Below are positions 16,471 to 27,600 of a stretch of 64,000 nt of DNA, one piece after another. Origin of the DNA: DATMER01 sp035536935 (GTDB taxonomy: Bacteria > Acidobacteriota > Thermoanaerobaculia > Multivoradales > UBA5704); contig DATLNC010000180.1 in assembly GCA_035536935.1 (NCBI GenBank), positions 6,886 through 70,885 of the forward strand. The letters are read 5' to 3'. The notes under the pieces were generated by a model, which ran no database searches, had not been told where the DNA came from, and saw only the letters and a list, made by a program, of their open reading frames with translations. Position 1 is the stretch's first letter; every line of letters begins with the position of its first letter. The translations under genes and the position numbers were made by a program.

Positions 16471-17676
16471 ATGCGGGTTTGCTTCACCCACCTCGGCTGC
16501 AAGCTCAACCAGGCGGAAACCGAGAGCCTGGCGCGGGATTTCCTCGCCGCCGGGCATCTGGTGGTGGGCTCGCCTGCCGAGGCCGACCTGCACGTCGTCA
16601 ATTCGTGCACCGTCACCCATACCGCGGCCCGAGCTTCCCGGAAGGCCGCCCGGCGCGGCCCGCGGACGGTCCTGACCGGGTGCCATGCCACAGTCGAAGA
16701 GGTCGCGGGAGTGGACCTCGTCGTCCCCAATCCCGAGAAGGACCGGCTTCTCGAACACGTCCACGCGGCGTTCCCCGATCTGGCGCCTTCCGAAGTGCCG
16801 GTCCCCTGGGTCCATCTGCCCTTCGGCCATACCCGCGCCCTGGTCAAGGTGGAGGACGGTTGCAACATGCGCTGCTCCTTCTGCATCATCCCCGCGACGC
16901 GGGGGCGCCAGCGCAGCCGGCCGCTCGCGGAGGTGGTGGAGGAGGTCCGGTGCCTGGTCGAAGCGGGCTACCGGGAGGTGGTGGTCACCGGAGTCCAGAT
17001 CTCGGCCTACCGCTCCGGGGACGACCGGCTCTACGAGCTGGTCCGCGCGATCCTGGAGAGGACTGAGGTTCCGCGCCTGCGCCTCACCTCGATCGCGCCC
17101 TGGGACCTGGACGAGCGCCTGCTGGAGCTCTGGTCCGACCGCCGGCTCTGCCGGCACCTCCACCTGTCCTTGCAGAGCGGCTCGACCGGGACCCTGCGGC
17201 GGATGCGCCGGCCCTACTCGGCCGAGGGGTACCTGGGCGTCCTGGACCGGGTGCGCTCCTCCATTCCGGGAGTCGCCATCACCACGGACGTGATCGTGGG
17301 CTTTCCCGGGGAATCTCCGGAGGAATTCGAGGAGAGCCTGGCCGCGGTGGAGGCCGCCCGCTTCGCCAAGGCGCACGTCTTCCCCTTCTCGCCCCGGCCT
17401 GGGACCGAGGCCGCGGACCTGCCCGGCCACGTTCATCCGGACGAGAAGAAAGCCCGCATGGAGCGCATGCTCGCCGTCGCGGATCGCGCCGAGCGGGATT
17501 TCTGGCTGTCCCACGTCGGACGGCGGGAAACGGTGCTCTGGGAGCGCGGTGGGCAGGGACTTACGGACAACTATCTCCGCGTGCACTGCCCCGAGGGCGC
17601 GTGGAACCAGTTCAGCGAGGTGGAGGTGGTGGGAGTTGCCGAGGACGGCGTGGTGGGATGCATCCGTGCATCCTGA
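16471..17676 (+). CDS. mtaB: tRNA t6A37 methylthiotransferase
   Basis: MtaB converts t6A37 to ms2t6A37 in tRNA. The N-terminal UPF0004 domain carries THLGCKLNQAE, NSCTVTHTA and LTGCHA with three Cys for the auxiliary cluster. The radical-SAM motif CNMRCSFC lies near residues 131-138. HLSLQSGSTGTLRRMRR and TDVIVGFPGE are family signatures. The length of 401 aa is slightly short, with a reduced TRAM end. Divergent from the redox operon. Confidence 0.93.
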   Translation: MRVCFTHLGCKLNQAETESLARDFLAAGHLVVGSPAEADLHVVNSCTVTHTAARASRKAARRGPRTVLTGCHATVEEVAGVDLVVPNPEKDRLLEHVHAAFPDLAPSEVPVPWVHLPFGHTRALVKVEDGCNMRCSFCIIPATRGRQRSRPLAEVVEEVRCLVEAGYREVVVTGVQISAYRSGDDRLYELVRAILERTEVPRLRLTSIAPWDLDERLLELWSDRRLCRHLHLSLQSGSTGTLRRMRRPYSAEGYLGVLDRVRSSIPGVAITTDVIVGFPGESPEEFEESLAAVEAARFAKAHVFPFSPRPGTEAADLPGHVHPDEKKARMERMLAVADRAERDFWLSHVGRRETVLWERGGQGLTDNYLRVHCPEGAWNQFSEVEVVGVAEDGVVGCIRAS

Positions 17677-17693
17677 TGGGCGGGCGGGCCGCG

Positions 17694-17960
17694 CACGCCG
17701 GGGAGCGCGCCATCCCCCGCGCTGGCGGCTCGCGCGCACAGGGGAGCGGCGTTCTCCCTCGTGGGGAGGAGCCTCTCCCCGGTTTCGGCGGCGCGCGGAC
17801 GCCGGGGAGCGCGCCGCAAAAGTGAGGGAGCGCCGCTCTCCCCTGCGTTGGCGGCCCGCGGACATCGGGGAGCGCGTCATCCGCGCAGGGGAGCGCCTTC
17901 TCCCCCGCGCTGGCGGCTCGCGGACGTCGGGGAGCACGCCGCTCCCTGGCGGATTATGCT
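17694..17960. repeat. degenerate 62-63-nt tandem repeat
   Basis: The gap between mtaB and the nitrilase gene is filled by about four diverged units. Each begins CGGGGAGCGCGYC, has a CTCTCCCC core and ends GGCGGCYCGCGGAC. The two best copies start at about 17812 and 17875; a partial copy ends at about 17960. Stop codons interrupt all frames, so it is not coding. Confidence 0.7.
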
Positions 17961-17971
17961 AGAAAGCTGGC

Positions 17972-18778
17972 ATGTACCTGGCAGCCGTCATCCAGCTCAA
18001 CTGCACCTCGAACGAGCAGGCCAACTGGGAGAGCGCCCGGAGCCTGATCGAGCGCGCCGCGGGCTACGGCGCCCGCTTCGTCGCCACTCCGGAGAACACG
18101 AACTACCTGGGGCCGCACGACGAGAAGGTCCGGCGCGCCGAGCCCCTCGACGGCCCCACCTGTAGCCGGTTTTCCGATCTCGCCCGCCGGCTCGGCATCC
18201 ATCTCCTCCTGGGCTCGTTCAACGAGAGGAGCGACGAGCCGCGCCGCTGCTACAACACCAGCGTCCTCTTCGGGCCGGACGGCGGCACCCTGGGCGTTTA
18301 CCGCAAGATGCACCTGTTCGACGTGGACGTGCCCGGCGGCGTCCGCTTCGCGGAATCGGACACCTGCAAGCCCGGCGAGGAGGTCGCGGTGGTGGATACG
18401 CCGCTGGGCTGCATCGGCTTGTCGATCTGCTACGACCTCCGCTTCCCGGAGCTCTACCGCCGCATGGTGGACCAGGGAGCCCAGGTCCTGATGATCCCCT
18501 CGGCGTTCACCCTGGCCACGGGCAAGGACCACTGGGAGCCGCTGATGCGGGCCCGGGCGATCGAGAACCAGTGCTGGGTGATGGCCCCGGCGCAGCATGG
18601 CGAGCACGATGATGCCGGCCTCAAGGCGAGCTGGGGTCACGCCATGATCGTGGACCCCTGGGGCCTGCCGGTCGCCACGGCGTCCGACGGCCCGGGGATC
18701 GCGCTGGCCGAAATCGATCTGGAGAGGGTGGAGAAGGTGCGGCGGGCGATCCCGGTGGGACGGCACCGGCGGCTTTAG
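17972..18778 (+). CDS. carbon-nitrogen hydrolase, Nit1-like (deaminated glutathione amidase type)
   Basis: Protein of 268 aa with the nitrilase Glu-Lys-Cys triad: PENTNY, YRKMHLFD and SICYDLRFPELYR. The motifs match the Nit1/NitFhit branch, which hydrolyses deaminated glutathione as metabolite repair. That substrate is inferred from motif similarity. Preceded by the 62-nt repeats; its stop codon touches the large inverted repeat at 18778-18870. Confidence 0.9.
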   Translation: MYLAAVIQLNCTSNEQANWESARSLIERAAGYGARFVATPENTNYLGPHDEKVRRAEPLDGPTCSRFSDLARRLGIHLLLGSFNERSDEPRRCYNTSVLFGPDGGTLGVYRKMHLFDVDVPGGVRFAESDTCKPGEEVAVVDTPLGCIGLSICYDLRFPELYRRMVDQGAQVLMIPSAFTLATGKDHWEPLMRARAIENQCWVMAPAQHGEHDDAGLKASWGHAMIVDPWGLPVATASDGPGIALAEIDLERVEKVRRAIPVGRHRRL

Positions 18779-18870
18779 GAAAGGACTTCAAGGACAGCAA
18801 GGACCTCAAGGACAGCAAGGACTCCGGATCCGGTGTCGTTGAGGTCCTTGCTGTCCTTGAGGTCCTTTCC
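18778..18870. repeat. 37-nt inverted repeat made of 9-nt GTCCTTGNN units, copy B
   Basis: Arms 18778-18814 and 18834-18870 are reverse complements with two mismatches and surround a CCGGATCCGG palindrome. Each arm is a string of AAGGACNNC / GTCCTTGNN units. It sits between the nitrilase stop and the DUF2183 gene and could act as a strong bidirectional terminator. Confidence 0.88.
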
Positions 18871-18897
18871 GGCCCGCCTCTTGCACCGCGCGCCACC

Positions 18898-20073
18898 ATG
18901 GCCGAGCACTCCATCTTCAAGCGAGCCATCCTCCGGGCGGCGGTGCCGGTCGAGCGGGGGGTGGATGCCGTCAAGGACAGCCTGGCGGCCCGATTCGACC
19001 GCGACGACCCCATTCAAATCCTGCCCTTCCGCGGCTTCGGCACCCCCGAGCGCTTTCTGATCCAGGGCCGGGTGCTCCAGGACGAGCCCGTGGGCGCAGC
19101 GGGCGAGAACGACACGATCCTGAAGAACCTGGGCAACGCCTGGAAGCGCTTCGAGAGCGACGAGGTGCCCCATGCCCGCCTCCGGGTCCGCGGACCGGGC
19201 TGGGAGCGCGAGCTGGTCGCGGACGAGGAGGGCTATTTCAACGAGCACGTCGAGCCGCCCGCGCCCCTCGCCTCGGGCCAGTGGCACGACGTGGAGCTCG
19301 AATTGATTCATCCGCTTCCGGAGCCGGCGACCGGGGTGCGGGCCACCGGCCCGGTGCTGATCCCGGCGGCCGACTCCGAGTTCGGCGTCATCAGCGACAT
19401 CGACGACACGGTGCTCGAGACCGGCGTGACCCAGCGGCTGGCCATGGCGCGCACGGTCTTCCTCAACAACGCCCATACCCGCCTGCCGTTCAAGGGGGTC
19501 GCGGCGTTCTACGAGGCGCTCGTGCAGGGGGTGAGGGAGGGCGGGGTGAACCCGATCTTCTTCGTCTCGGGCAGCCCGTGGAACCTCTATGACCTGCTGG
19601 CCGAGTTCATGGATCTGCAGAAGATTCCCCGCGGCCCGATCCTCTTGCGCGACTTCGGGCTCGATCCGGGCAAGCTGTTCAAGAAGGAGACCGCCGCCTA
19701 CAAGCTCGGCTGCATCCGGCCGATCCTGGACCTGTACCCGAAGCTCGACTTCATCCTGATCGGGGACAGCGGCGAGAAGGACCCCGAGATCTACCGCCAG
19801 ATCGTGGCCGAATACCCAGGCCGCATCCTGGCGATCTACATCCGCAGGATCGACGTCGGCCCGCAGCGCGACGAGCAGGTGCTCAACCTGGCCAAGGAGA
19901 TCCGGGACGCGGGGGTGCCGATGCTCCTCTGCGAGGACACCGAGGCCGCGGCCGTCCATGCCCGCGAATCCGGCTGGATCCGGGCGGATCAGATCAAGAA
20001 CGTCAACGCCGAGAAGATCAAGGACGAGGTGGCGCCGAGCCCGACCGAGGCGGCGCTGAAGCCGGAGGGCTGA
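18898..20073 (+). CDS. App1-like phosphatidate phosphatase domain protein (DUF2183)
   Basis: Protein of 391 aa. Family signatures of the App1/DUF2183 HAD-like phosphatases are present: VISDIDDTVLETG (DxDxT), NPIFFVSGSPWNLYD and DFILIGDSGEKDPEIY. Yeast App1 dephosphorylates phosphatidate. The bacterial substrate is not established. No signal peptide. Transcribed rightward after the inverted repeat; a hairpin terminator follows. Confidence 0.88.
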   Translation: MAEHSIFKRAILRAAVPVERGVDAVKDSLAARFDRDDPIQILPFRGFGTPERFLIQGRVLQDEPVGAAGENDTILKNLGNAWKRFESDEVPHARLRVRGPGWERELVADEEGYFNEHVEPPAPLASGQWHDVELELIHPLPEPATGVRATGPVLIPAADSEFGVISDIDDTVLETGVTQRLAMARTVFLNNAHTRLPFKGVAAFYEALVQGVREGGVNPIFFVSGSPWNLYDLLAEFMDLQKIPRGPILLRDFGLDPGKLFKKETAAYKLGCIRPILDLYPKLDFILIGDSGEKDPEIYRQIVAEYPGRILAIYIRRIDVGPQRDEQVLNLAKEIRDAGVPMLLCEDTEAAAVHARESGWIRADQIKNVNAEKIKDEVAPSPTEAALKPEG

Positions 20074-20118
20074 CGACCGAGGGTAGCCGGGAAGGGAAAA
20101 CCGGGAGGAAGCCGGATC

Positions 20119-20143
20119 CGCCTGGGGTTTTCAACCCCAGGCG
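20119..20143 (+). terminator. hairpin terminator after DUF2183 gene
   Basis: Perfect 11-bp stem CGCCTGGGGTT / AACCCCAGGCG with a TTC loop, 46 nt past the stop. No T-tract follows. Confidence 0.6.
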
Positions 20144-20167
20144 TCTGATAGGCTAATCCCCGACGCC

Positions 20168-20453
20168 ATGAAGTCGGATTATCAGGTCTTCAAGCTGTGG
20201 TGGGTCTCGGTCCTGCCGCTGACCAAGGATGCCATTCACATCTACATCGGCATCCTGTGCCTGTTGCTCGCCCTGATCCTCTTCCGGCGGCGGCTCGGCT
20301 CGTTCACGGCGCTCATCCCCGGCCTCCTGGTCTCCATCATCATGGAGGTCTTCGACCTGCGCGACGGCTACGATTGGGCGGCCAGCGTCAAGGACCTGAT
20401 CAACACCAACATGATCCCGTTCCTCCTGGTCCTCCTGACCCGCTGGCGTACCT

Positions 20454-20464
<11 letters not shown>
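20168..20464 (+). CDS. small integral membrane protein, 98 aa
   Basis: About three hydrophobic segments (IHIYIGILCLLLALILF, FTALIPGLLVSIIMEVF and MIPFLLVLL) with a charged loop DLRDGYDWAASVKD. Resembles small VanZ-like or YqaE-size membrane proteins but no family is certain. Its last 11 nt overlap the convergent histidine kinase gene. Confidence 0.65.
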
Positions 20465-22043
<1,579 letters not shown>

Positions 22044-22053
22044 CGCGTCGCGC

Positions 22054-23556
22054 TCAGGGTTGGATTGTTTGTTCATCGCCGAGGAGGGGGCCGGCTTCAC
22101 CGGTATATTGGAGCCGGCCGGTAAGGACACCATGGAACTCCCGGAGCTGCCGGCCGACCTGGATCCCGTCCGGGTCGATCCGCAGCTCGCGGATGCTGCG
22201 CTCGTGACGGCCCCCCCTGCGCTTGACCGTGGAGATCGCCTGCCGCACCTCGCCGAAGGCTTCGAAGAAGCGCATCAGGATTACCGTGTCGGCCAGGTAG
22301 GAAAGCTCCACCGGCGAGCTGACCTCGCCCACGAGGCCGTACTGCGCCATGACCATGATCGTGAGCACCCCGTGCCGGGCCAGGTAGGACAGCAGCTCGT
22401 GCACGTGGAGGGTGAGGTGGCGCTCGTCCGGCATGGCGCTCAGGTAGCCGTTGAGGCTGTCGAGCACCACCAGGCGCACGCCCGCTTCGACCTCGCCGCG
22501 GAGCTGGCCGGCGAGCTCCCCGGGCGTGAGCTCGGCCGGGTTCACCTGCCGGACCGAGACCAGGCCCGACTCGATGTGGGGGCTCAGGCCCATGCCGAGG
22601 GCGTCCGCCCGCGCGACCCAGATGTCCGTCGCCTCGTCGAAGTTGTAGACCACGGTGCGCTCGCCGCGGCGGGCGGCGGCGGCGGCATACTGCGCGCAGA
22701 CCGTCGACTTGCCCACCCCCGCGGGGCCGAGCAGCATCAGGCTGCTCCCCCGGTCGGCGCCGCCGCCGAGCATCTTGTCGAGCCCCTCGACCTCGCTGGA
22801 GACCGACGAGTTTCTGAACTCTCCGGGATGAGCCGCGGCTACCAGGCGCGGGTAGACGGCCACGCCGCCGGTATGGATGGCGTAATCGTGATAGCCGCCC
22901 GCGTAGGAGATGCCGCGGATCTTGTGCACCTGCAGCCGCCGCCGCTGGCTGCCATAGCCGAGCGGAAGCTGCTCCATCTCCATCACCCCGTGGGCCAGGC
23001 TCTCGAGCTGGAACTCGCCGGCCTGCAGGCCGTAGTCGAGCAGCAGGACCGTGCACTGGCGGCCGGTGAAGTAGTGCTTGAGCGCCAGGATCTGCCGCCG
23101 GTAGCGCAGGGAGTCGCGGGCCAGCAGCCGGATCTCGGACAGGGAATCGAACACCACCCTGAGCGGCGCGGCCCTCTCCACCACGTCGAGCACGGTGCGG
23201 GTGGTGTCGGAGAGCTCGACCTCGGAAGGGTGGAAGAGCGTGTACTGGGAGTCGGCGCTGAGGCTCTCCTCCGAGGCCTGCAGGTCGCAGATCGTGATCC
23301 CGTCGAGAGACCAGCCGTGGGAGCCGGCGATGTCGCGCAGCTCCTCTTCCGTCTCCGACAGCGTGGCATAGACGCCGGGCTCGCCCGCCCTGGCGCCGGC
23401 GAGCAGGAACTGCATGGCGAGGGTCGTCTTGCCCGCTCCGGGATTTCCTTTGACGAGGTACAGGCGGTTGCGGGGGAATCCCCCGCCGAGTATGTAGTCG
23501 AGGCCCTCGATCCCTGTCGAGGCCCGTGGGGAGACATCGAGTTTGGTCGCGTTCAT
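22054..23556 (-). CDS. KaiC-like double-domain ATPase
   Basis: Protein of 500 aa with two RecA-like KaiC domains: Walker A GNPGAGKTT (about 37-45) and GPAGVGKST (about 272-280). The motifs STGIEGLDYILGGGFP, LSETEEELRD and VEGLDKMLGGG are typical. No kaiA or kaiB is visible nearby, so a clock role is not shown; such stand-alone KaiC proteins often act as signalling ATPases. A sigma54-type promoter lies about 50 nt upstream. The hybrid kinase follows in the same operon. Confidence 0.9.
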   Translation of the reverse strand: MNATKLDVSPRASTGIEGLDYILGGGFPRNRLYLVKGNPGAGKTTLAMQFLLAGARAGEPGVYATLSETEEELRDIAGSHGWSLDGITICDLQASEESLSADSQYTLFHPSEVELSDTTRTVLDVVERAAPLRVVFDSLSEIRLLARDSLRYRRQILALKHYFTGRQCTVLLLDYGLQAGEFQLESLAHGVMEMEQLPLGYGSQRRRLQVHKIRGISYAGGYHDYAIHTGGVAVYPRLVAAAHPGEFRNSSVSSEVEGLDKMLGGGADRGSSLMLLGPAGVGKSTVCAQYAAAAARRGERTVVYNFDEATDIWVARADALGMGLSPHIESGLVSVRQVNPAELTPGELAGQLRGEVEAGVRLVVLDSLNGYLSAMPDERHLTLHVHELLSYLARHGVLTIMVMAQYGLVGEVSSPVELSYLADTVILMRFFEAFGEVRQAISTVKRRGGRHERSIRELRIDPDGIQVGRQLREFHGVLTGRLQYTGEAGPLLGDEQTIQP

Positions 23557-23614
23557 GGTCTCCAGGCTCCGTTCCTGCCGGACAGCCTTTGGCAGTGACT
23601 TCGGCGGGTCTCAG

Positions 23615-23630
23615 TGCAAATCGTGTGCCT
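23615..23630 (-). promoter_or_regulatory. sigma54-type -24/-12 promoter for kaiC-like operon
   Basis: On the minus strand the sequence reads AGGCACACGATTTGCA, 11 of the 12 specified positions of TGGCAYRN4TTGCW, with the invariant GG-N10-GC. The expected start point is about 23604, some 48 nt before the kaiC ATG. Confidence 0.6.
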
Positions 23631-23708
23631 GCTGTCAGGGTGGTGGAACGGTGGAATTCTACAGAAGAACGCGCCGCCCAGGAAGGGTTCCGGGGCGGCG
23701 GGGAGGGA

Positions 23709-24530
23709 CTAGTGCTCGGCCACTTCCTTGACCGGCTTGCTGCCGGCCAGGGGGCCGACGCCATCGGTGCCGGGGTGAGACGGGATGGTGACGAGGACCT
23801 GCCCGACGTTGTTCGAGTAGTTCGACTCCTGCAGGGCGTGGCAGAAGCCGGTGGCCGGATCGAGGAACCGGCACGGATTCTCGCGGCTCGCCTTGTAGGG
23901 CGGGTTGGCCGTCACGCGGATGATGTAGTCGCCCGGCGGGACGACCGGCTGGCCATCGCCGCCGTCGAGAACGAAGTACTGGCCGCCGAGGAAGAAGCGG
24001 TAGGTGTCGGTCCAGCCGTGGCTGATGCCCTGGTTGCCGGCATGGGTCAGGTCGCCGCAGGCGCGGAACTGCGGGTCGCGCGGCGCCTCGCCCATGTAGG
24101 CCGGGTTCGGATCGGTGTCGAGCATGCAGAAGCCGGCCTTGGCCGCCTTCCAGACCTTGCCGGTCCGCGGATCGATGAGCTGGTAGAGGGCGTAGTTGCG
24201 GAAGTGGAAATGCTGGTGGCAGGTGGCGAGCTCGAACAGGCCGTCGTTGGCGTCGTAGTGGACCTTGGGATCGCCGACGTTGATGTCGGCATCGCCCACG
24301 TTGGCCGTCATCACGGTGAACCGGGCGAGGCGGTGCAGGCCGGGGGTGACCCCGCCCTCGACGACGCTGCAGAAGGCGGCGTCGAGCTTCTCGTCGCGGA
24401 CCACCCACTGCTGGGCCATGATCTCCTCGCGGACGATGAGATCCGGGAGACCCTGGGCGCCTAAGGGGGCGGCGATACCGGGGGCAGCGGCGAGACAGAG
24501 CGCGGCAAAGGCAAGCTTCGATGGACGCAA
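23709..24530 (-). CDS. secreted lysyl-oxidase-like copper protein
   Basis: Protein of 273 aa with a signal peptide (about residues 1-25, LAFAALCLAAAPGIAA). The lysyl oxidase copper motif is CHQHFHFRNYALYQL (His-X-His-X residues), followed by GFCMLDT, GISHGWTDTY and the C-terminal CRFLDPATGFC and SNYSNNVGQVLV. Animal homologues oxidise lysine amines. The bacterial substrate is unknown. The start is a TTG (24530) 7 nt after AAGGAGG; a longer frame upstream has no ribosome site. Confidence 0.85.
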   Translation of the reverse strand: MRPSKLAFAALCLAAAPGIAAPLGAQGLPDLIVREEIMAQQWVVRDEKLDAAFCSVVEGGVTPGLHRLARFTVMTANVGDADINVGDPKVHYDANDGLFELATCHQHFHFRNYALYQLIDPRTGKVWKAAKAGFCMLDTDPNPAYMGEAPRDPQFRACGDLTHAGNQGISHGWTDTYRFFLGGQYFVLDGGDGQPVVPPGDYIIRVTANPPYKASRENPCRFLDPATGFCHALQESNYSNNVGQVLVTIPSHPGTDGVGPLAGSKPVKEVAEH

Positions 24531-24633
24531 GGGCGTTCCTCCTTGAAGAGGGAATGTTGAGGCTTCTCCAATAAGAGTGCCTGCGCCCGGAAAAAGCGTT
24601 CCTCGCTCGAGCGGAGAGATCAGATCCATTCTT

Positions 24634-27600
24634 CTACTCGAACCAGCCGCTGACGTCGAGAATCAGGTGGACCGTGCCGCCGCCGGCCACGGAGGGGGTG
24701 ACCGCCAGGCCGCGCTCCACTCCGGGAGTGAGGACGGCGATGGCGCTGTTGGAGCGGGTGCTGCCCGCGTTGAAGTTGATCGTGGTGCTCTCGGCAGCGG
24801 CCACTCCGCCCGGATGGAGCACGAGAAAGCCGGAGCCCGTGCCGCCGAGCACCGTGACGTTGACCGCCAGCGCCCGGGCGGCCGGCGGAATCCCGCAGGC
24901 GCCGTGGACGGCCAGGAGACGGACCGCGCCGGAGACCAGGGCCGGACCGAACCCGGGGATCCGGGTATCCAGGAGGCGGCAGGGCACGGTGGTGTGGAAG
25001 TCGGAGGGCGGCGGGGGGGTGTGATCGACGAAGACGTCCTCGGTGGAGTTGTAGTCACCGGGCACGACGTCGCCTTCTTCCGTGTCGAACCAGGCGGAGC
25101 GGCCGTTCCGGCTGATCGCGACCGTTGTGAAGGTCGTGAAGGTGAAGCCGGGATCCTGAACGCTGGCGCCGCTGAGAAGCCGGTTCGTCCCGGTGCGGGG
25201 ATCGTAGAGGTAGGCGTTCACCTGGGGCTGGCGGACGTCGTCGCTTCCGCTCGTCAGGTTCTGCGCGGCGCTCTGGAACGCCACGGTGCCGTCGGCGCTG
25301 ACCGTGGGCACCATCGAGATGTACTGGCCCGCCCTGGCCGGCAACGCCTCGGCGTGGCTCACCAGGGCGACCGCCCCGCTCCTCCGGTCGTAGAGGAAGA
25401 TGTCGCGCTCCGCGTTCGGGTCCTGTTGTCCCGCGACCAGGTTGGTGGACCGGCTCTCGAAGGCGACGTACGTGCCCTCCGGGCTGAGCGCGGGAGCGCT
25501 GGCGGCCCCGTTGCCGGCGGTGGCCGGCGCTCCCGGGACATGGCTGACGAGAGACAGGGTGCCGAGGACCCGGTCGTAGAGGAACACGTCCTCGGCGCCG
25601 TTCGCATCGCTCTGCCCGGGGACGAGATCCGTGGCGTAGCTCAGGAAGGTGACGAACCTCCCGTCCGCGCTCAGCGCGGGTAGCGAGGAGCTTTCGTTGG
25701 CCGCCCTCGCAGCCGGGGAGCTGGCGCGGCTCACGAGCGACGTCGTCCCCGTCGAGCGGTCGTGGAGATAGATTTGCCAGCTTTCGTTCGGGAACTCGAC
25801 CGGGCCGGGTACCAGGTCGTGCGCACTGCTCACGAACGCCACGTACCTGCCATCGGCGCTGATCGCGGGCTCCCAGCCGCCGGCGGCCTGGACCGTCGAG
25901 CCGGCGGCCCGGCTGACCAGCAGATTGGCGCCGGTGAGACGGTCGAAGACGAAGACGTCGGTTGAAAGGCTGTCATCCACCTGTCCGGGGACCAGATTGC
26001 TGGCCGAGCTGGAGAACGAGACGTACCGTCCGCTGGCGCTGATCCCGAGGTCGTGCACACCAGTATCCTGGGCGGCCTGGACCGGAGAGGATGGGACATG
26101 GTCGACCAGCACCCGGCTCCCCGTCGCCCGGTCGTACAGGAAGGCGTTGTACCAGCCGCTATCCGTCTGGCCCGGCACCAGGTTCGCCGCCTCGCTGAGG
26201 AAAACGACCCATCGACCGTCGCCGCTGATCCTTGCCCCCACGGAGCGTCCGTTGGCCGCCGTGCCGGGGGAAGAAGCGGAGCCGCTGACCAGGGTATTGG
26301 ACCCGGTGCTCCGGTCGTGCAGGAAGATGTCGGAGTCGCCGTTCCCGTCCGTGGCGCCCGCGGCCAGGTTGGCGGCCCCGCTCTGGAAGACCGCGAAGCG
26401 TCCGTCGTCGCTGACGGAGCCCGGGCCCAGGAGGCCGGCAGCGGTCAGGGAAGGGGAGCCGGGATCGTGCTCGGAGACGAGCTCGTTCGTCCCGGCGACC
26501 CGGTCGTGCAGGAAGACGTCGTCCTGGGAGTTGCAGTCCGCGGGATCGATCGTCGAGGAGTACGAGCCGAAGGCGACCCATCTCCCGTCGGCGCTCAGGG
26601 AGATGTCGGCGGAGGACCGGCCGGCCGCCTGCTGCGGGGAGCCCTGAGCATGGCTCGGCATCGTCATGGACCCGGTCGTCCGGTCGTACAGGAAGACGTT
26701 GCCGAAGGCGGAGCCGTCCCCTGTCTGCCCCAGAATCAGGTTGGTCGCCCAGCTCGTGAAGGCGAGGTAGCGCCCGTCCGCGCTGAAGACCGGACCGTCG
26801 AGCTGGTGGTGGTTGGAGGGGGTGGCCGGGGAGCCGCTGGCGTGGCTGACCAGGACGTTGGTTCCCGTGATGCGGTCGTAGAGGAAGAGCTGCCCTCCTG
26901 ATCCGGCCGTCTGCCCCGGCACGAGGTTGGAGGCATCGCTCTCGTAGACGACATACCGCCCGTCCGCGCTGAGGATGGGCCCGTCGGAGGCGCCGTTGGC
27001 GGAGGCGAGCGCCGCGGAGCTGGCATGGCTCACCAGGGTGAAGGTGCCGGCCTTGCGGTTGTAGAGGTAGACGTCGTTGACCGACTGCGGGTCGGTCTGC
27101 CCCGCCATGAGATTGGCCGTGCTGCTGACCGCGATGAAGCTGCCGTCGGCGCTGATCGAGGCAGGGCCCGTGCCCGCGCCCGAGGCGAGGTGCGTCACCG
27201 CGCCGGAGACCCGGTCGTAGAGGAAGGTGCCGGTCTGGCCGCCCGGCACCAGGTTGGCGGCCATGCTCCTGAAGACGAGGTACCGGCCGTCGGCGCTGAG
27301 GCTCAGGGGCACGGCGTAGCTGCTCCCCGCCGTGCCCGGCGAAGCGGGAGTGTGGCTCACGAGCGTGGTCGAGCCGGTGACCCGGTCGTAGAGGAAGATG
27401 TCCAGATCGTCGTTCGTGTCGACCTGTCCGGGCACCAGGTTTGGGGCTGAATTCGCGAAGGCGACATAGCGTCCGTCATCGCTGAGCAGGACGTAGTACA
27501 AGCTGCCCCCCGCCGCCGTGCCGGGCGAGCCGGCCTCCTGGGTGATCAGGGTGGTGACCCCGGTGGCGCGGTCCCAGACGAACAGGTCGTCCGTGCCCAG

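Noticed and set aside
16408..17937. N-terminal extension of the DsbD-N-like gene to 909 aa
   Set aside because: The extension is antisense to mtaB and the 62-nt repeats; the internal start has a ribosome site and a signal peptide.
17694..17960. CRISPR array
   Set aside because: Units are diverged along their whole length with no constant repeat and unique spacers, and no cas gene is in the window.
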